Source of the DNA: Microseira wollei NIES-4236
GTDB lineage: Bacteria > Cyanobacteriota > Cyanobacteriia > Cyanobacteriales > Aerosakkonemataceae
Reading direction: 5' to 3'
DNA length: 61,081 nucleotides
Assembly (NCBI RefSeq): GCF_020521235.1
Contig: NZ_BLAY01000042.1
Location: forward strand, 1-61,081
Part shown: positions 25,138 to 33,780 of the stretch, in pieces
Position numbering within the stretch: the stretch's first letter is position 1
Layout of the letters: each line of letters opens with the position of its first letter
The notes under the pieces: generated by a model
What the model saw: only the letters and a program-made list of their open reading frames with translations
What the model was told of the DNA's origin: nothing
Databases searched by the model: none
Translations under genes and position numbers: made by a program

Positions 25138-25709
25138 AATTCGACTCCTTGTGCCTCTAAAAATTGCCGCATGGCTGCACGGGCATGGAACAGGCGAGAC
25201 TTCACCGTCCCGACTGGAATCCCCAAAATTTGAGCTACCTCTTTTTGAGGTAGTTCCTCTAGGTCGTGCAGTACCAGTACGGCACGATGCTCTAGTTTGA
25301 TCTGTTGTAGTCCCCGTTGTACCAGGTCAAGATAGTGCAGGTGCATCAAGTCAGGGGCAGGGAATAGCTTGGCGCGATCGCCAATCAGTTTTGCCTCTTG
25401 GCAGCGCTGTTGCCCTAACTGCCGCCGCCGATCCGAAGCTACGTTCCAAGTGATGCGATATAGCCAGGTAGAAAATTGAGCCGCCTGCCGCAGATCGGGC
25501 AATCCTTTCCAAACTCGCAAAAAAACTTCTTGCACCAGATCGTCGAGCAACGATGCCCCGCACAACCTGTACAGCGAGTACCTGACTCGCTGTTGGTAGC
25601 GCTCTTTGAGTTCTCGAAAACAATCCTTGTTGCCCTGCAAGCATTGTTCGACTAGGTAGGAGTCGGACTGCTGTGGGGCTGATGCATCTACCTCTGATAT
25701 GACTGACAC
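25134..25709 (-). CDS. ECF (group 4) RNA polymerase sigma factor, SigG-like
   Basis: A 191-residue two-domain sigma factor. Region 2 (~25-95) reads LYRLCGASLLDDLVQEVFLR and FSTWLYRITWNVASDRRR. Region 4 (~120-180) reads LVLHDLEELPQKEVAQILGI followed by PVGTVKSRLFHARAAMRQ, a standard helix-turn-helix. With the overlapping anti-sigma gene and, beyond an inserted IS, a Spy-like gene, it resembles cyanobacterial SigG-type envelope-stress modules. The symbol is not assigned because several ECF factors share this layout. Confidence 0.9.
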   Translation of the reverse strand: MSVISEVDASAPQQSDSYLVEQCLQGNKDCFRELKERYQQRVRYSLYRLCGASLLDDLVQEVFLRVWKGLPDLRQAAQFSTWLYRITWNVASDRRRQLGQQRCQEAKLIGDRAKLFPAPDLMHLHYLDLVQRGLQQIKLEHRAVLVLHDLEELPQKEVAQILGIPVGTVKSRLFHARAAMRQFLEAQGVEL

Positions 25710-25934
25710 CTGTCGGTTTTCCTCACCCTGAGCGGGATTTCTGATTTTGTTTAGACCGGGTAAGTAGAAAAAAGGTTCACAAATATCGCTCCTATGGCGC
25801 AGAAAAAACCCCTAAATTTTTCCCCCTCTCCCTTTTTTTTCTCATAAGAAAACACGGGAAGCGGGAAACAAGCGTCACTTTAGTGCTGATAGGGAAGCGA
25901 CACGGGCGGTTTTAACTTTGTGGTATTTCCGTAT

Positions 25935-26336
25935 CTATCGATGATGCGGATCTTCAATATAGCGCTTTATCGCCTCGCTGCTAACATTCGCTGCGGTACT
26001 CACAAAATAGCTGTTAGTCCAAAGCGACGGCAGCTTTTTTAGTTGCGGGAACTCTTTGCGTAAATAGTAACTATATCGTCGCTTAAACGCCTTAACAACT
26101 AAGTCAGGAGTATCGACAGGTTTAACGAGCGCAAACAAATGAATGTGGTCAGGAGCGACCTCTAAAGCGAGGATGTCCCAACCCTTCTCTATCGCTAAAT
26201 CAAGAAAAATTTTTCTGATTCTTGTTGCTATATCCCCAACTAAAACCTTTTTCCGACGCTATGGAATCCACACCTAGTGATAATTGAACAAAAATTAAAC
26301 GTGGTTATGAGTTTGGTAGTCTTTTTGCCGAAGCAT
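25935..26336 (-). pseudogene. tnpA: tnpA (IS200-type Y1 transposase) with in-frame stops
   Basis: From an ATG at 26336 the frame is 133 codons, the normal TnpA length. It reads MLRQKDYQTHNHV, then a TAA, FLFNYH, a TAG, VWIP, a second TAG and RRKKVLVGDIATRIRKIF, with the HUH block APDHIHLFALVKP and catalytic Tyr in IKRYIEDPHHR. Intact relatives read NYHLVWIPKRRRK here, so at least two stop positions replace normal codons. The element is dead. It is divergent from the tnpB pseudogene that starts at 26558. Confidence 0.8.
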
Positions 26337-26398
26337 AGCTTTGTCGATTTGTCACCAATGGTTGACATCGCCATCATAGTTGATTACTATAAGTAACC

Positions 26399-26532
26399 CA
26401 AGTTGCTAGTTATAACTATCGTGGGTTGCACAGCAGAAGCTAATCGCCAGCTTGCTAATTGCTGATGGGAATATTTTTCGGTTCTACCAGCCATTAGCTA
26501 TTAGCAGCCCTAAAAAGATAACTAGCAACTTG
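26399..26532. mobile_element. MITE, family 3 (perfect 15-bp ends CAAGTTGCTAGTTAT)
   Basis: CAAGTTGCTAGTTAT at 26399-26413 and its exact reverse complement at 26518-26532 bound a 134-bp element with GCTAATT-type repeats inside. It lies between the tnpA and tnpB pseudogenes. The same right end occurs at 31054-31068, where it abuts a truncated PEP-CTERM gene, and the TAACTAGCAACTTG block recurs in the tandem array at 60.8-61.1 kb. Confidence 0.7.
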
Positions 26533-27501
26533 CGTTAAGTAGCTCAACTATTACTGAATGCCATGCCAATGGCTAAAGCCAAAAGCTTTATGGGGGTGCA
26601 GCAAGTTTTGCTACACCCTGACGCCGAAACCCAAGCGTTGCTCTTGTACCTTTGTCAACATTCAGGCAGAGCTACTACAACAACGGAGTTTATTTCGCTA
26701 TAAAATATTCTTTAAAACCGGGAAGTTGTTGACTGGAAAATTCGATTTAGTTTATCAGCCATCGGTGTCTTCGTCAACAATCGCTCAATCTTTGCCTTCA
26801 ACGCCCATGCAACAAACTTTGATGTCGGTTGCAGAAGCCTTCAAATCTTTTAAGGAATTGAGGGATTTGCACATCAAAGGTAAGTTGCTCTTCAAGCCAA
26901 GACCGCCTCACTACCTCACTGGCTCAAAACTGTTCAAAGTAGCCTATCCCAATTCTGGCGGGCAGCAGCCGACATTAATTGATGGTAAGCTGAGATTTTC
27001 TTTGGGACTGACAATTTCGTTGGTGGTTTGGGATATCTGAATTCTTCTTGCCCATGCCTTCAAATATTGAATAGTCAAAAGTTAAATAGTTTACCATTTT
27101 ACCTAAGAATGGTGCTTTTTATCTTGAGGTATCTTATGAGTTTAAGACCAACCCCGTCAAGGGAGACTTAATCAAGCTGCCAGAACTGGGTTGGGTCAAG
27201 ATGCGGTTGTCTCGCCCAATTCCTGACGGATTCAAGCTTAAGCAGGTTCGTATAGTGAAGAAAGCCTCTGGGTACTTTGCCATGCTGTCATTGCAGTGTG
27301 ATGTGCAAGTACCTGATGCAACGCCTCATGGTCATCCTGTTGGGATTGACTTAGGGATCCAAAAGTTTTTAGCAACTTCCGATGGTGAGTTAATCGCGCT
27401 TACCTCGATTCTTTAATGAGTTGCACCGTAAGCTTAAATTGCTACAACGCAGACTGAGTCACAAGAAAAAAGGGTCTAATAATTGGCGTAAACTCAACTT
27501 A

Positions 27502-27634
27502 TATCATGTCCGCGAGAGATCGGTAGTGTATGGATGGCTAATTGCTAATTGCTAATTGCTAATCTAGTATTTTTCCTGATTGAGCCAGCGATTAGCTATT
27601 AGCAGTTACACAACCGTTGCTACTGGACATGATA
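27502..27634. mobile_element. MITE, family 1, copy B, inside tnpB
   Basis: A 133-bp element with TATCATGTCC / GGACATGATA ends and TTA on both flanks (27499-27501 and 27635-27637). Deleting the element plus one TTA rejoins CTC AAC TTA AAG ATT GCT as L-N-L-K-I-A, the expected TnpB sequence. This shows that TTA is a true 3-bp target duplication. The interior is most like copy A. Confidence 0.92.
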
Positions 27635-27929
27635 TTAAAGATTGCTAGATTGCACCAGAGAGTTCATGACAATCGGAAAGATTTTCACTTTAAGTTGGCT
27701 CATCACTTAACCCAAAATGCCGGAATGGTTTTTGTTGAAGACTTGAATCTTAAAGCATGGGCGAAAGGGATGCTTTCAAAGCACACTCTAGATGCTGGCA
27801 ATGGATGCGTTCATTAATATCCTGCAATGGGTGTGTTGCAAGCAGCAAGTTTACTTTACGAAAGTAGATCCTAACTATACATCTCAACAGTGCCCCCGCT
27901 CTGGTCTTCATACGGGCAAAAAGGATTTA

Positions 27930-28064
27930 TATCATGTCCTTAGGTATCGGTTGTATATAGTTGATTGTGCGAAAAGCTGTTTTTTTCCTCCCACCTGCTC
28001 AATAGCTCACCTGTTCACCTGCTGACCTGTTAGCCTAACGCTACCGATGCAACCGGACATGATA
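27930..28064. mobile_element. MITE, family 1, copy C, inside tnpB
   Basis: A 135-bp element with the same 10-bp ends, flanked by TTA at 27927-27929 and 28065-28067. Removing it with one TTA restores G-K-K-D-L-L-Q-R-I-H-H-C-P-V-C-G, the zinc-finger region of TnpB. The interior (TAGTTGATTGTGCGAAAAG, CGATGCAACC) matches copy D at 45.4 kb, not copies A and B, so there are two subfamilies. Confidence 0.92.
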
Positions 28065-28289
28065 TTACTCCAAAGAATCCACCATTGCCCGGTGTGCGGA
28101 TATACGACTGACCGAGATGTTGCTGCTGCACAGGTTGTCATGATTCGAGGTGTAGCTGCAGGTCTTGCAGTGCCAGAAATTGCCTGGGGAGACGTACTGT
28201 CGGGGGTCATTGACCTAGATAAGTGTCCGAGAACCAGGAAACCTAAGAAGCAATTCCCAGGGTACCCCACCCTCAGCGAAGTAGGGTAG

Positions 28290-28630
28290 GGAGGATGTCA
28301 AATTTGTCTGTGCTTTATCCAATCTTTATAAAACCATTATGCTATAGTATCGTCTAAAACCTATATCCGGTAAAGCTTTTGGCGTTTTTTTTATTTTCTA
28401 TGAAATTGTCTATGTAATGTTTACGTAAACTTTCGTAGGAATAATGGGCTAGTGCCGTGCCCCATCGGCTAAATTTTTACATATAAATCCCGATTTTTAA
28501 GTTCCACCAGATTAAAAACTTCATGAAGATATACTTATGATTGAGCGATATTGACAAGCCGTTATGGCAAGAAATCTCAATTTCAGCGTTTTTACGGCGG
28601 TAACATGCGTTTTTTAGGAGAGAAATTTTG
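28290..28630. other. Gap upstream of the first PEP-CTERM gene
   Basis: No gene is seen. The left part is the end of the tnpB element; the right part is AT-rich with GTTTACGTAAAC (28419-28430, a palindrome) and a half-site of the GTGCCGTGCCCC repeat near 28452. AGGAGAG at 28616-28622 is the ribosome site of the next gene. Confidence 0.5.
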
Positions 28631-29428
28631 ATGGCTACTTCTGAGCCTGTCAAGAAATTACTCCCTCAATCCTTGATGGTATTGATCGCAGTTGTGGCCA
28701 CAACTTGGGGCGCAACTCCCGTCGGGGCTTTGCAAATTTTCTTCGGTCAAGACGCGGGGTTGGGTAAAGATACTCGCTTGGTTAACCGTCCAAATGCGGA
28801 TGGCGCGAGCGATCGCTTTCTATCTCACCTGGTGGATGTAAAAACCGAAGACTTCGAGAATATCAGATCCGGATGCTATGACGATCTATTTGTCAACATC
28901 TCAAAGACAGACAGCGTAACTCTTCAAGGAAAAGGATGCATCAGGAATTTCCCTGAGGGTACTAATGGAGCGGGACGTTACCCGCTCTCCGGCAAAAAGT
29001 ATTGGGACACTTTTAGTAATTTTTCGATTATTCTGGAACAGCCAGTGGCAGCTTTAGGTTTCTACGCTACCGATATCGGCGATTTTAACAGTCATCTCAC
29101 CCTGACGCTCAAAAACGATACCACCGTCACGACGCTCACTATTCCCAGCACCCCCAATTGCCCAGATGGCTCGGTTAACTGCCAAGATGGTTCGGTACTT
29201 TATTTTGGTGTCATTGCCCAAACTGCGTCTGAATTTTTCACCGAAGTCATCTTTGGTAACGTTGGAAAAACGGGGGATTTTTTCGGTTTCGATAACCTAA
29301 GTATTGGCAGTGTTAAGATTGTGCCACCATCACCGCCCAAGGCGATTCCAGAAGGGAATTCTGCGTTAGCTATGTTAGCCTTTGGTGTCCTTGGGGTAGG
29401 TTACCATCTTTGGCTGAAACGGAAATAA
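28631..29428 (+). CDS. Exported PEP-CTERM-like surface protein
   Basis: A 265-residue protein from the ATG at 28631 (AGGAGAG upstream; the TTG at 28628 is less likely). A signal peptide spans ~1-33 (LMVLIAVVATTWGATPVGA). The mature part is beta-rich, with VAALGFYATDIGDFNSHLTL and DGSVLYFGVIAQ. The C-terminus has a variant sorting signal: IPEGNSALAMLAFGVLGVGY, then a basic LKRK. PEG replaces the usual PEP. PEP-CTERM proteins are exported and processed by exosortase and are linked to extracellular polysaccharide. No exosortase gene is in the window. The 31.1 kb fragment is a paralog. Confidence 0.8.
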   Translation: MATSEPVKKLLPQSLMVLIAVVATTWGATPVGALQIFFGQDAGLGKDTRLVNRPNADGASDRFLSHLVDVKTEDFENIRSGCYDDLFVNISKTDSVTLQGKGCIRNFPEGTNGAGRYPLSGKKYWDTFSNFSIILEQPVAALGFYATDIGDFNSHLTLTLKNDTTVTTLTIPSTPNCPDGSVNCQDGSVLYFGVIAQTASEFFTEVIFGNVGKTGDFFGFDNLSIGSVKIVPPSPPKAIPEGNSALAMLAFGVLGVGYHLWLKRK

Positions 29429-30012
29429 TCGGCTCAGAGTCAGGAACGCTGTGCCAAAACTGACATTGATGGGTGGCGATCGCCTCAGTGTGAGTTCTCA
29501 GCCAAACCGCGCTTTCAAACGTAAGACGAGCTATACCCAACTTAGCGCATAATAATGTTATCAAAATTACTTTTTTCTAAAAATTCACAAAAAATTTACA
29601 AAACCGAGTGAATTGTGTTTTTTAAATGAAGATGCGATTCAGAAAGGAAACTTTCTAGGGCGGGAGCTTTCGTATAATCCTGTAGCGACGATTTAATTAT
29701 TGGTGCAAAAATTTTATTTAACCTTCACAAAGGTCAGTTTTATTAAACTTTTTGGTAAAGATGCCCTAAAACTAGGGACAGGACTACAGCAGATGTGCCA
29801 AATTGTTTTTAGTGAGAACTCGAAAATGAGCGCAAGATTAACAAACTAAGTAATCTTACGAGTATACAGGTTTTTAGCATCTACGGATCCCAAAATTTTC
29901 GCAATCGGTCGTGAGACAGAGCTACAAAACGCCTGCGGCAAGCGAAGTGAGTCGAGCAAGTTTCAATAGCTACGCAAGCCGTAGTAAGTTTTTAGAGGCA
30001 GGAATGAGTTTT
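29429..30012. promoter_or_regulatory. Upstream region of a PEP-CTERM gene with conserved CCTTCACAAA motif
   Basis: This 580-bp gap has no gene. At about 29720 it carries AACCTTCACAAAGG, a motif that recurs upstream of the two other PEP-CTERM genes (near 32120 and 34172) at 290-375 bp before their starts. A further common block (AACTAA...TAATC..., then AGCATCTAC) lies nearer to each start. These shared blocks probably mark a common long 5' leader or promoter; no factor can be named. Confidence 0.4.
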
Positions 30013-30756
30013 ATGGCAATCTCAACAGTAATGAAAAAGTTATTAATGGCTACTGCTGGAGGTGTATTTATCGCTCTGGGAGTAACCAGCAAGGCAGAGG
30101 CATTTGCATTGAACGGCACAGGTTTAGATCTGCCCCAGAGCGGAGAACCAAGTATTTCTTTGGCGCAATTCGCTGCGACACCAGAGCCAGAGCTACTAGC
30201 TATTGCTGACGCACCAGGGATGCAAAGCAATATCGTTTTCGGCGGATCTTGGTATGAATTCAGTTTTGGTCAGGTAGGACAGGATGCCCGAGGTTGCAAG
30301 CCAGCCGACCTTTTTGGCCCTGAGTGTACCCCAAGTTCAGCGGGAAACTCGGTGTTCGCAGGCGCTTCGCCTTGGGAATTTGAAGTTGGAGCAGCTGGAG
30401 CTATTTTAAAAGTAACCGATGCCTTTTCCCGAGGCGATGCGTTCAGTATCTTCAACTTTGGTACTTTAATCGCAGCAACTTCCACCCCCTCTACGGGGGG
30501 CTACTGCGGGGACAACCCCGATACCTGCTTCGCAGATCCCTTGGTTAGTAAAGGTGCGTTCAATCTCGCACCGGGACAGTACTCGCTCCGCATCGTTCCC
30601 ACCAAAAGTCCCTTCGGACGCGGTGCAGCTTACTTTCGCCTAGATGAGGTTGAGGTCAAGCAAGTCCCCGAACCTGTTTCGGTTTTGGGTTTATTGGCGT
30701 TTGCCGCCATCGGTGTCGCCAACAGACTCAAGCGCAAACCGCAGCGCCACCAGTAG
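30013..30756 (+). CDS. Exported PEP-CTERM protein
   Basis: A 247-residue protein. The start at 30013 (MAISTVMKKLLMATAGG) matches the paralog at 34542, with GGCAGGA at proper spacing; upstream in-frame starts are rejected. A signal peptide runs to about residue 30 (SKAEA). The mature domain (~35-220) has four cysteines and ends PTKSPFGRGAAYFRLDEVEV. The sorting signal is canonical: VPEPVSVLGLLAFAAIGVAN followed by RLKRK. Such proteins are cleaved and anchored or released by exosortase/archaeosortase-type enzymes. Function of the globular part is unknown. Confidence 0.85.
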   Translation: MAISTVMKKLLMATAGGVFIALGVTSKAEAFALNGTGLDLPQSGEPSISLAQFAATPEPELLAIADAPGMQSNIVFGGSWYEFSFGQVGQDARGCKPADLFGPECTPSSAGNSVFAGASPWEFEVGAAGAILKVTDAFSRGDAFSIFNFGTLIAATSTPSTGGYCGDNPDTCFADPLVSKGAFNLAPGQYSLRIVPTKSPFGRGAAYFRLDEVEVKQVPEPVSVLGLLAFAAIGVANRLKRKPQRHQ

Positions 30757-30879
30757 ACTGGGCGTCATGAGGGATTCGCTCACCTACTGGGATTTTCAGT
30801 TGTGTACACCACGGGGTAGTAGCACAGCAACACAGATAGGTTGGTTTAAGGTTGAAGATCGTCGGGACCTGGGCACATA

Positions 30880-31068
30880 TTCCGGGTTTCTATGAAAAAT
30901 CGTTGGTTTGGCAACTAGAGATCTACGTAGAAACTGTGGTGATAGGATCTTCGTGCGTAAGTCCTGATCTTGCTGTATAAACTTGCTAATTGCTAATTGC
31001 TAATTGCTAATACAGCATTTTTCCTAACACTAGCCATTAGCTCCAGGTTTGAGATAACTAGCAACTTG
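30880..31068. repeat. Family 2 repeat followed by family 3 element
   Basis: 30880-30966 contains CCGGGTTTCTATGAAAAATCG and ends GTGCGTAAGTCCTG, a family 2 copy. It is followed by GCTAATT repeats and the family 3 right end ATAACTAGCAACTTG (31054-31068). The left end of the family 3 copy is degenerate. The stretch directly precedes, and probably truncated, the PEP-CTERM fragment at 31070. Confidence 0.55.
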
Positions 31069-31069
31069 A

Positions 31070-31519
31070 GTTATTACTTTCAATCAAAGAGTAGCGGCTT
31101 TCGGCTTCTACGGCATAGACATTGGCGATTTTGGGGGTCAACTCGTCCTCAATCTTATAGGCGACAGCACTCGACAAGTGACTATCCCCAAAACGATTGG
31201 TAGCTCTGGGAGTACTGATGGTTCGGTGCTTTACTTTGGGATAATTGCCAACAACCCAGATGAATACTTCACCAGCGTGTTATTTGACATGTCTACTGCA
31301 GAAGGCGACTTTTTTGCCTTCGATAACATGACCTTTGGAAGCATTCAGGAGGTTATTCCAAGTGATGTATCGATTGGAGAACCGAAAGTATCGATTCCGG
31401 AACCTTCTTCTGCGTTGGGTGCGATCGCATTAGGTGCAATGGGCGCCACTTTGCTGGTTTTACCCAAACAGCAACGCAGTAGGGGCACGGTGGCCGAAAA
31501 CCTTGGAGTTAGCAGCTAA
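31070..31519 (+). pseudogene. 3' fragment of a PEP-CTERM gene, 5' end lost at a MITE
   Basis: The frame opens directly at the family 3 MITE end and reads RVAAFGFYGIDIGDFGGQLV, DGSVLYFGIIANNPDEYF and FFAFDNMTFGSI, closely parallel to the C-terminal half of the protein at 28631. It ends with a PEP-CTERM signal, IPEPSSALGAIALGAMGATL. The signal peptide and N-terminal half are absent upstream. The last residues are encoded by the first unit of the tandem array at 31.5 kb. Confidence 0.8.
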
Positions 31520-31745
31520 GCTGATTGATGTTCCCTACTTCCCTGGTTTGACGCCAACAGCAACGCAGATAGTAGGGGCACGGCGGCCGAAAACTTTGGA
31601 GTTAGCAGCAAAGCTGATTGATGTTCCCTACTTCCCTGGTTTTACGCCAACAGCAACGCAGTAGGGGCACGGCGGCCGAAAACCTTGGAGTTAGCAGCTA
31701 AGCTGATTGATGTTCCCTACTTTTACGCCAACAGCAACGCAGATA
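31474..31745. repeat. Three tandem copies of a ~80-93 bp repeat
   Basis: Three direct units each read CAACGCAG(ATAG)TAGGGGCACGG, CGGCCGAAAACCTTGGAG, TTAGCAGCTAAGCTGATTG and ATGTTCCCTAC. The third unit has a ~13-bp deletion. The GTAGGGGCACGG core relates to the hairpin repeats at 1-302. The array overlaps the end of the PEP-CTERM fragment. Confidence 0.85.
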
Positions 31746-31829
31746 CGATCGCCGTGTTTTCCTGTGGAGACACGGCTGTTTTTTGCCAGCTGGGATGCTA
31801 GGGAAGATTGCCGATCGCATTTTCGTGAG

Positions 31830-32495
31830 CAGATCGCGAGTGCGTGCCCGCCCTTGCCTATCGCTCCCCAAGCTCCGACTCAGTTATCTTACTTGAATAT
31901 ACGTATAAAAATTTACTCTATTTTCCCCTAATTACTTATTTGTACGGTGTCGGCAAAAACATATGCACGCACAGAATTAAAAAGACCTCAGTAATAACTC
32001 TGAAAATAAGGCTTTTTTTGCCAGAGAGATTGCCTAACTGCATCGCCTTATAGGGTTTTCAAAGCGAGAAATATACCAGGGCGAAACCTGGGGTTGCTTT
32101 AGTCAATTTACTTAATCAAACCTTCACAAAGTTACCCCTAAATTATATTATTTATATAAAGATTAAAATAAAGGCTTGCGAACGTTCGGTGAATCTGGCA
32201 AAGTTATAAGTGTGAAAGATTTGAACAGAGTCAAGAATTAACGAAATTTTTGACGCCTGGGGGGAATTAAATACTGACTTTATGTCGTTACGAACGGTAA
32301 ATTTTCGTAAGTTTTGTCAGGGAAGATTAACTAAATAATTAATCGGGAAGCGAACAAGTTTTAAGCATCTACATGCGTTGACAAAGCAACCGTAAGAAAT
32401 ACGGATTCGCTTTTCTTCGCGAACTAGATATCGATTTGGGAATGTCAACTAAGCGCGAAGCGATCAACATTTAACTGTTTGAAGGAATGAATTCG
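31830..32495. repeat. Non-coding segment duplicated at 33885-34541
   Basis: 31845-32010 (GCGTGCCCGCCCTTGCCTAT ... TTGTACGGTGTCGGCAAAA ... ACCTCAGTAATAACTC) is repeated almost exactly at 33895-34060. The following promoter-like part (TTCACAAA, TTTTGACnnCTGGGG, AATACTGAC, AACTAAATAATTAATC, AGCATCTAC, TTTAGCTGTTTGAAGGAATG) also matches 34165-34541. Both lead into a PEP-CTERM gene. The region holds no convincing gene of its own. Confidence 0.75.
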
Positions 32496-33131
32496 ATGAA
32501 GCTCGTGAAAACTCTAACTCTATTGACAACTTTAGCTGGCGCGGCATTGATGGATCTAGTAACAGGAGAAGTGGCACAAGCCGCAAGAATTACTGCTGAA
32601 ACAATAGGTGGGGATTCAGGGGTTAATACCGCTATAAACCGCAACACCTTCTTTGGCGTTTCCTTCAATGAGGGGTCTGTTGGTACGTTTATCAAATCGT
32701 TTTCCATCGACCTCAGTCCCGATTCCAATGCTTTCTTTGACATTACTCCAGATTTGTTTTCCCCTGGAGGCATTGGCTTTCCGTTTGAGCTAGTTTCATC
32801 TAGCGGTGTAGCAGCTAGCGACATTCTTTCTAGCGTTCTGAGCAATTCCAACAAAATGCTGACTGTAACCTTGGCAGACGGGGCGTTCGTTGCGGGTGAA
32901 TTCTTACGTTTTGGCATAGACACCGATGGGGTAGGGCCGTCGTTTTTTGGCCTTGACCCGTTTGACCCTGGTATAGATTTTGGCCTTGCGGGGGCAAAAT
33001 TCACAGCGACGCTATCTAACGGGCAGTCTGGAACCTCTGTGTTTCAACCAGTTAGCTTGACTCCGTCCCGGTCTGAGGCAACTGTGGACATACCCGAACC
33101 TACTTCTGTTCCAGAACCTGCTTCTGTATAG
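32496..33131 (+). CDS. Exported protein whose PEP-CTERM anchor is cut off by a stop codon
   Basis: A 211-residue protein from the ATG at 32496 (GAAGGA nine bases upstream; the earlier ATG at 32487 is too close). A signal peptide spans ~1-28 (LTLLTTLAGAALM ... GEVAQA). The mature part is Ser/Gly/Phe-rich, beta-type, with FFGVSFNEGSVGTFIKSFSI. It ends PEPTSVPEPASV and TAG (33129-33131). Downstream, the same frame continues GLLAVGAMGAGSALKRFQQQ to a TAA at 33206, the exact counterpart of the paralog at 34542. A TTG to TAG change therefore removed the membrane helix and basic tail. Confidence 0.82.
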   Translation: MKLVKTLTLLTTLAGAALMDLVTGEVAQAARITAETIGGDSGVNTAINRNTFFGVSFNEGSVGTFIKSFSIDLSPDSNAFFDITPDLFSPGGIGFPFELVSSSGVAASDILSSVLSNSNKMLTVTLADGAFVAGEFLRFGIDTDGVGPSFFGLDPFDPGIDFGLAGAKFTATLSNGQSGTSVFQPVSLTPSRSEATVDIPEPTSVPEPASV

Positions 33132-33780
33132 GGTCTATTGGCAGTTGGTGCGATGGGTGCGGGGTCGGCACTGAAGCGCTTTCAACAACAGAAAGCGAAT
33201 GGTTAATCGCTGCTAAGGTAAAAGCAAAGACTATGGTCCTAACAGCAATTTCGTCAAGCCAAAAAAATGCGAGCCGTGCCGAGGTAAGCTTTCTCGCTGT
33301 GATGCGTTCGCGCAGCGTGCCAAAGGCATATCGCTTACACCGCCAACAACTCGCCCTATGAAAAATAACCTTAGCTGTTAGCATATAGCAGATTGCAGAC
33401 GGTGATGGTACACCTTCGTTTGTATAGCGGCTGCCATTTTTGCTGCCGCTATACTTGCCTTGCGCCATAAGGCTTTCCCTCACACGAAAAGCAATCCGCT
33501 GTAACCAAATTTTTGACTGCCGTGTCTCCCAGGAGACAAGGCAGTGATTTTTTTGGGCGTCTCTACGCAAACACCAAAGTTTCTATGAAAAATCATCGGT
33601 GGGAAACTAGAGTAAGCAGCCAGAAACTTTGGTGATACGAACGCCCTTGCCTAAGTCCTGAGTTATTTTTTTGGGCGTCTCCGGATCGCAATAGTTTTCA
33701 GCCAAAAGACTTCGCTGTTTCGCGACACATCAGACAAGGTTTGGGCTGTGGCGTTTTTTTGCCGTATAGGATGGTATGCG
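33117..33780. repeat. Segmental duplication, copy 1 (second copy 35265-35955)
   Basis: From the PEP-CTERM tail codons (GTTCCAGAACCTGCTTCTGTA) through the following ~600 bp, this region is nearly identical to 35255-35950. It includes CTAAGGTAAAAGCAAAGAC, ATGAAAAATAACCTTAGC, CGGTGATGGTACACC, a terminator hairpin and a family 2-like repeat (ACCAAAGTTTCT ... AGAAACTTTGGTG). The coding regions just upstream are not alike, so the duplication boundary falls inside the genes. Confidence 0.85.
33515..33553 (+). terminator. Rho-independent-like terminator after the PEP-CTERM gene
   Basis: ACTGCCGTGTCTCC and GGAGACAAGGCAGT pair around CA, followed by GATTTTTTT. It is present identically at 35661-35698. 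Confidence 0.65.

Larger units (their letters stand above)
26558..28289 (+). pseudogene. tnpB: tnpB, multiply frameshifted and carrying two MITE insertions
   Basis: Pieces of one TnpB can be followed across frames: GVQQVLLHPDAETQALL, SVAEAFKSFKELRDLHIKGK, the RuvC block VGIDLGIQKFLATSDGE, KKKGSNNWRKLN, KIARLHQRVHDNRKDF, GMVFVEDLNLKAWAKGML and the terminal CPVCGYTTDRDVAAAQVV. The first zinc pair is damaged (CPRSG). Removing the family 1 MITEs at 27502-27634 and 27930-28064, each with one TTA copy, restores the frame exactly at both sites. Several earlier frameshifts are independent of the MITEs, so decay was already under way or continued afterwards. An IS-type GC hairpin (CCCCACCCTC ... GTAGGG) follows near 28264. 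Confidence 0.85.

Noticed and set aside
33100-33570. Minus-strand frame of 156 residues, repeated at 35488-35715
   Set aside because: It is conserved only because the DNA is duplicated; it crosses a terminator hairpin and a MITE-like repeat and has no protein-like pattern.
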